Shown here one piece after another: positions 61,677 through 64,000 of a DNA stretch of 64,000 nucleotides. The position numbers and the translations under genes are program-made. The DNA is taken from positions 1,894,193 through 1,958,192 of the forward strand of contig JADCRB010000025.1 in NCBI GenBank assembly GCA_021464245.1. Reading direction: 5' to 3'. The notes beneath the pieces were generated by a model. The model was given only the letters and a program-made list of their open reading frames with translations, searched no databases and was not told the DNA's origin. The stretch comes from Carallia brachiata. Lineage: Eukaryota > Streptophyta > Magnoliopsida > Malpighiales > Rhizophoraceae. Every line of letters starts with the position of its first letter. Within the stretch, counting starts at the first letter, position 1.

Positions 61677-64000
61677 ATGGACAGTGAGCGGCTAACAACA
61701 GTGAACGAAACAGAGGCGACAATAGTGTGCTATGCACCGATGATGATAACAACAAATGGTGTATGGCAAGGTGACAATCCATTAGATTATTCTCTCCCTC
61801 TTTTCATTCTCCAGATTACTCTGGTTGTTGGCACCACTCGCTTTCTCGTTTTCGCCCTCAAGCCCCTTCGCCAACCTCGTGTCATTGCCGAAATCCTGGT
61901 ACGTACCTACCTACGTCATTCCCTTCCCTCTCCCTTCCAATATTTTTCTCATCCAGCGTTTCCTTTCTTTATTGATCTTTCTTCACAAAATTAATACGTA
62001 CGGACGTGATCATAATGTATGCATGAGCATTTTCTTGGATGATGATCCATTTAATAATGTAATATACATACTGGTATGGTATGCATATTTTGTGCACGTC
62101 GTTATTAATGAGAACATCAAAAGAAAAGGTTGGTGGGCAGAGAAATTTAGTCTGAGAAGAGTCACAACCAGTGAGTAAGACATACAAGATAAAATATTAT
62201 TATTTTTTTAAAATACCTGTGTTTTTTTTCTTTGGGTGAAAAAGTTCACTTTTTTCTTGAGAAAATATTTTTAATGAATGGGATCTATATGTCAGTTTAC
62301 TTCTCCTGATCCCCACCAAACGGTGATCTTAGACCATAAAGGAGTCGGACAATATATAATATATATCATATGTGTATGTATTTCGATTTTGAATCAATCA
62401 AAGATGGTATTTGATTAGTCGCTAACTTCAATACCTGTGTTTACATGCAGGGGGGAGTGCTATTGGGTCCCTCTGTGCTTGGACGGAGCCAAAAGCTTGC
62501 AAACGCTATATTCCCTCTGAGAAGTGTGATGGTGCTTGAAACAATGGCAAATATTGGACTCCTATACTTCCTTTTCCTGGTTGGAGTAGAGATGGACCTT
62601 TCAGTGATCAAAAGAACCGGGAAAAGGGCTTTGGCTATAGCCATTGCGGGCATGCTTTTGCCATTTCTCGTCGGCCTTGCCGTCTCTTTCATGATTGATA
62701 AGGATTCTTCTCATATCCGCAACCAGGCGACTCTAGTCCTCTTCCTAGGTGTAACTCTCTCTGTTACTGCCTTCCCTGTGCTTGCAAGAATCCTTGCAGA
62801 GCTCAAACTCATCAACACGGAAATTGGCAGGCTTGCAATGTCTTCAGCCCTTTTCAATGACATCGTTGCTTGGGTTCTTTTAGCTTTTGCCATTGCCTTG
62901 GCAGAGCACGAATCTGCCTCCTTGGCTACCTTGTGGGTGATACTTTCTAGTATAGCATATGTTATTCTGTGTATTTTTGTCGTTAGGCCTGCCATTTTGT
63001 GGGTAATTCGAAGAACGCCAGAGGGAGAGACCTTCAGTGAGTTCTACATATGTCTCATTCTCACTGGGGTAATGATATCAGGTTTCATTACGGATACCAT
63101 TGGGACACATTCTGTTTTTGGGGCTTTTGTTTTTGGCCTGGTCATTCCTAATGGACCTCTTGGAGTTACTCTCATAGAAAAGTTAGAAGACTTTGTTTCA
63201 GGACTTCTGCTCCCTCTCTTCTTTGCTATGAGTGGCCTAAAGACTAATATAGGGGCCATTCATGAAAGCAAGACCTGGGGAATTTTAGTTATTGTCATAA
63301 TGCTTGGAAGTGCTGGCAAAATCGTGGGTACTATGTTAATTACACTTCTTTACAACATGCCTTTGCTTGAAGGGTTTACTCTAGGTCTTCTTATGAACAC
63401 CAAAGGCCTCGTCGAAATGATTGTTCTGAATGTCGGCAGAGACCAGAAGGTACTGCAATGCTATTGCTGGAAATGTCTAAATATGTGTTTGTGTGCGCGT
63501 GTGTTTTTGCGTTGATTGGAGATTGACACGACACTGATGGGCTAATGGCATGCAGGTCTTAGACGATCAAGCCTTTGCAATCATGATAATTGTAGCTGTT
63601 GTTATGACTGGGATCATCTCCCCCATTATAACAACAATATACAGACCAGGAAGGAGGTTCACACCTTACAAAAGGCGAACAATTCAGAGGTCAAAACCAG
63701 ATGATGACCTGAGGGTTCTTGTCTGTGTACACACCCCTAGAAATGTTCCAACAATGATCAATTTCCTTGAAGTCTCTAATCCCACCAAAAAATCCCCAAT
63801 GTGTGTCTATGTGCTCCACCTCATTGAACTCACTGGCCGTGCCTCTGCCATGCTTATAGTTCACAATACCCGAAAGTCAGGCCGGCCAGCCCTCAACCGA
63901 ACACAGGCTCAATCAGATCACATCATTAATGCATTTGAGAATTTTGAGCAGCATGCAGGATTTGTCTCAGTGCATCCGCTCACGGCCATTTCTCCTTACT
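61677..64000 (+). CDS. CHX15: Cation/H+ antiporter CHX15-like, 5' part
   Basis: Three exons are visible: 61677-61898, 62451-63449 and 63556 to the window edge; phases agree and the gene continues to the right. About 555 of roughly 800 residues are present. The N-terminus has NGVWQGDNPLDYSLPLFILQ, followed by the multi-span Na+/H+ exchanger domain with GPSVLGRSQKLAN, YFLFLVGVEMDLS, SVTAFPVLARILAELKLI, SALFNDIVAWVLLA, GAFVFGLVIPNGPLG and TKGLVEMIVLNVGRDQK. The cytosolic tail begins after FTPYKRRTIQ and includes LVCVHTPRNVPTMI, HNTRKSGRPALNRTQAQSDH and NAFENFEQHAGF. CHX proteins exchange K+ or Na+ for protons in endomembranes or the plasma membrane. The subgroup is given by overall similarity; other CHX clade IV members are possible. 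No lesion is seen. Confidence 0.87.

Noticed and set aside
61825..62178. 117-residue open frame overlapping the CHX15-like gene
   Set aside because: It is exon 1 in another frame running into intron 1.
62445..62451. Start of the CHX15-like protein at 62445
   Set aside because: The open frame there includes the last bases of the intron (ATGCAG); the conserved N-terminus is in exon 1 at 61677.
1..64000. CRISPR arrays, operons, rRNA and tRNA genes
   Set aside because: None were seen; direct repeats are few-copy, not evenly spaced short repeats, and no cloverleaf with the conserved A/B boxes was recognised by eye.

Overview
The window is nuclear DNA of a flowering plant, almost certainly a eudicot and probably a rosid. 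The evidence is AT-rich intergenic DNA, GT-AG introns, plant-only gene families (NAC, CHX, P-class PPR, CBS-PB1, ureidoglycolate amidohydrolase) and plant-type transposons (L1-like LINE, copia, gypsy, Mutator-like and Helitron-like elements). The species cannot be named from this sequence alone. There is no sign of bacterial or organellar origin.

Layout. 1-742 (-): 5' part of a CBS/PB1-domain protein gene running off the left edge. 1393-1891: a Mutator-like foldback element. About 2970-8000 (+): a decayed LINE. 8519-11584 (-): complete five-exon XRCC4. 12.2-15.5 kb: repeat-dense DNA with a long inverted repeat, Helitron-like tails and a palindrome. 17164-23276 (+): complete twelve-exon ureidoglycolate amidohydrolase (UAH). 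25176-29084 (-): an old copia element with both LTRs but no visible integrase core. 31.3-32.5 kb (-): a PPR pseudogene. 34333-42791 (+): an HDA14-type histone deacetylase. 45.9-46.4 kb: a copia RNase H fragment with a near-perfect 211-bp inverted repeat. 47.5-48.2 kb: three tandem repeat units of about 225 bp. 49901-50843 (+): an XND1/ANAC104-like NAC factor. 53.2-55.4 kb (+): the 5' half of a gypsy element. 56288-59967 (+): the E1-alpha subunit of branched-chain 2-oxoacid dehydrogenase. 61677 to the right edge (+): a CHX15-like cation/H+ antiporter, 3' end outside the window.

The seven cellular genes are independent single-copy or small-family genes: nucleotide-pool/cofactor sensing, DNA end joining, purine ureide breakdown, organellar deacetylation, xylem differentiation, branched-chain amino acid breakdown and cation transport. 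There is no operon or biosynthetic cluster. UAH and the E1-alpha subunit both serve nitrogen or carbon recovery from breakdown products, but nothing in the sequence suggests co-regulation.

Points to follow up: (i) the 101-bp-arm hairpin that contains copia RNase H sequence and could act as a source of small RNAs if transcribed; (ii) three apparent one-base losses next to short base runs in conserved exons of HDA14 and the E1-alpha gene, which look like consensus errors or recent lesions; (iii) the foldback element with a 10-bp target duplication; (iv) the stacked Helitron-like tails.
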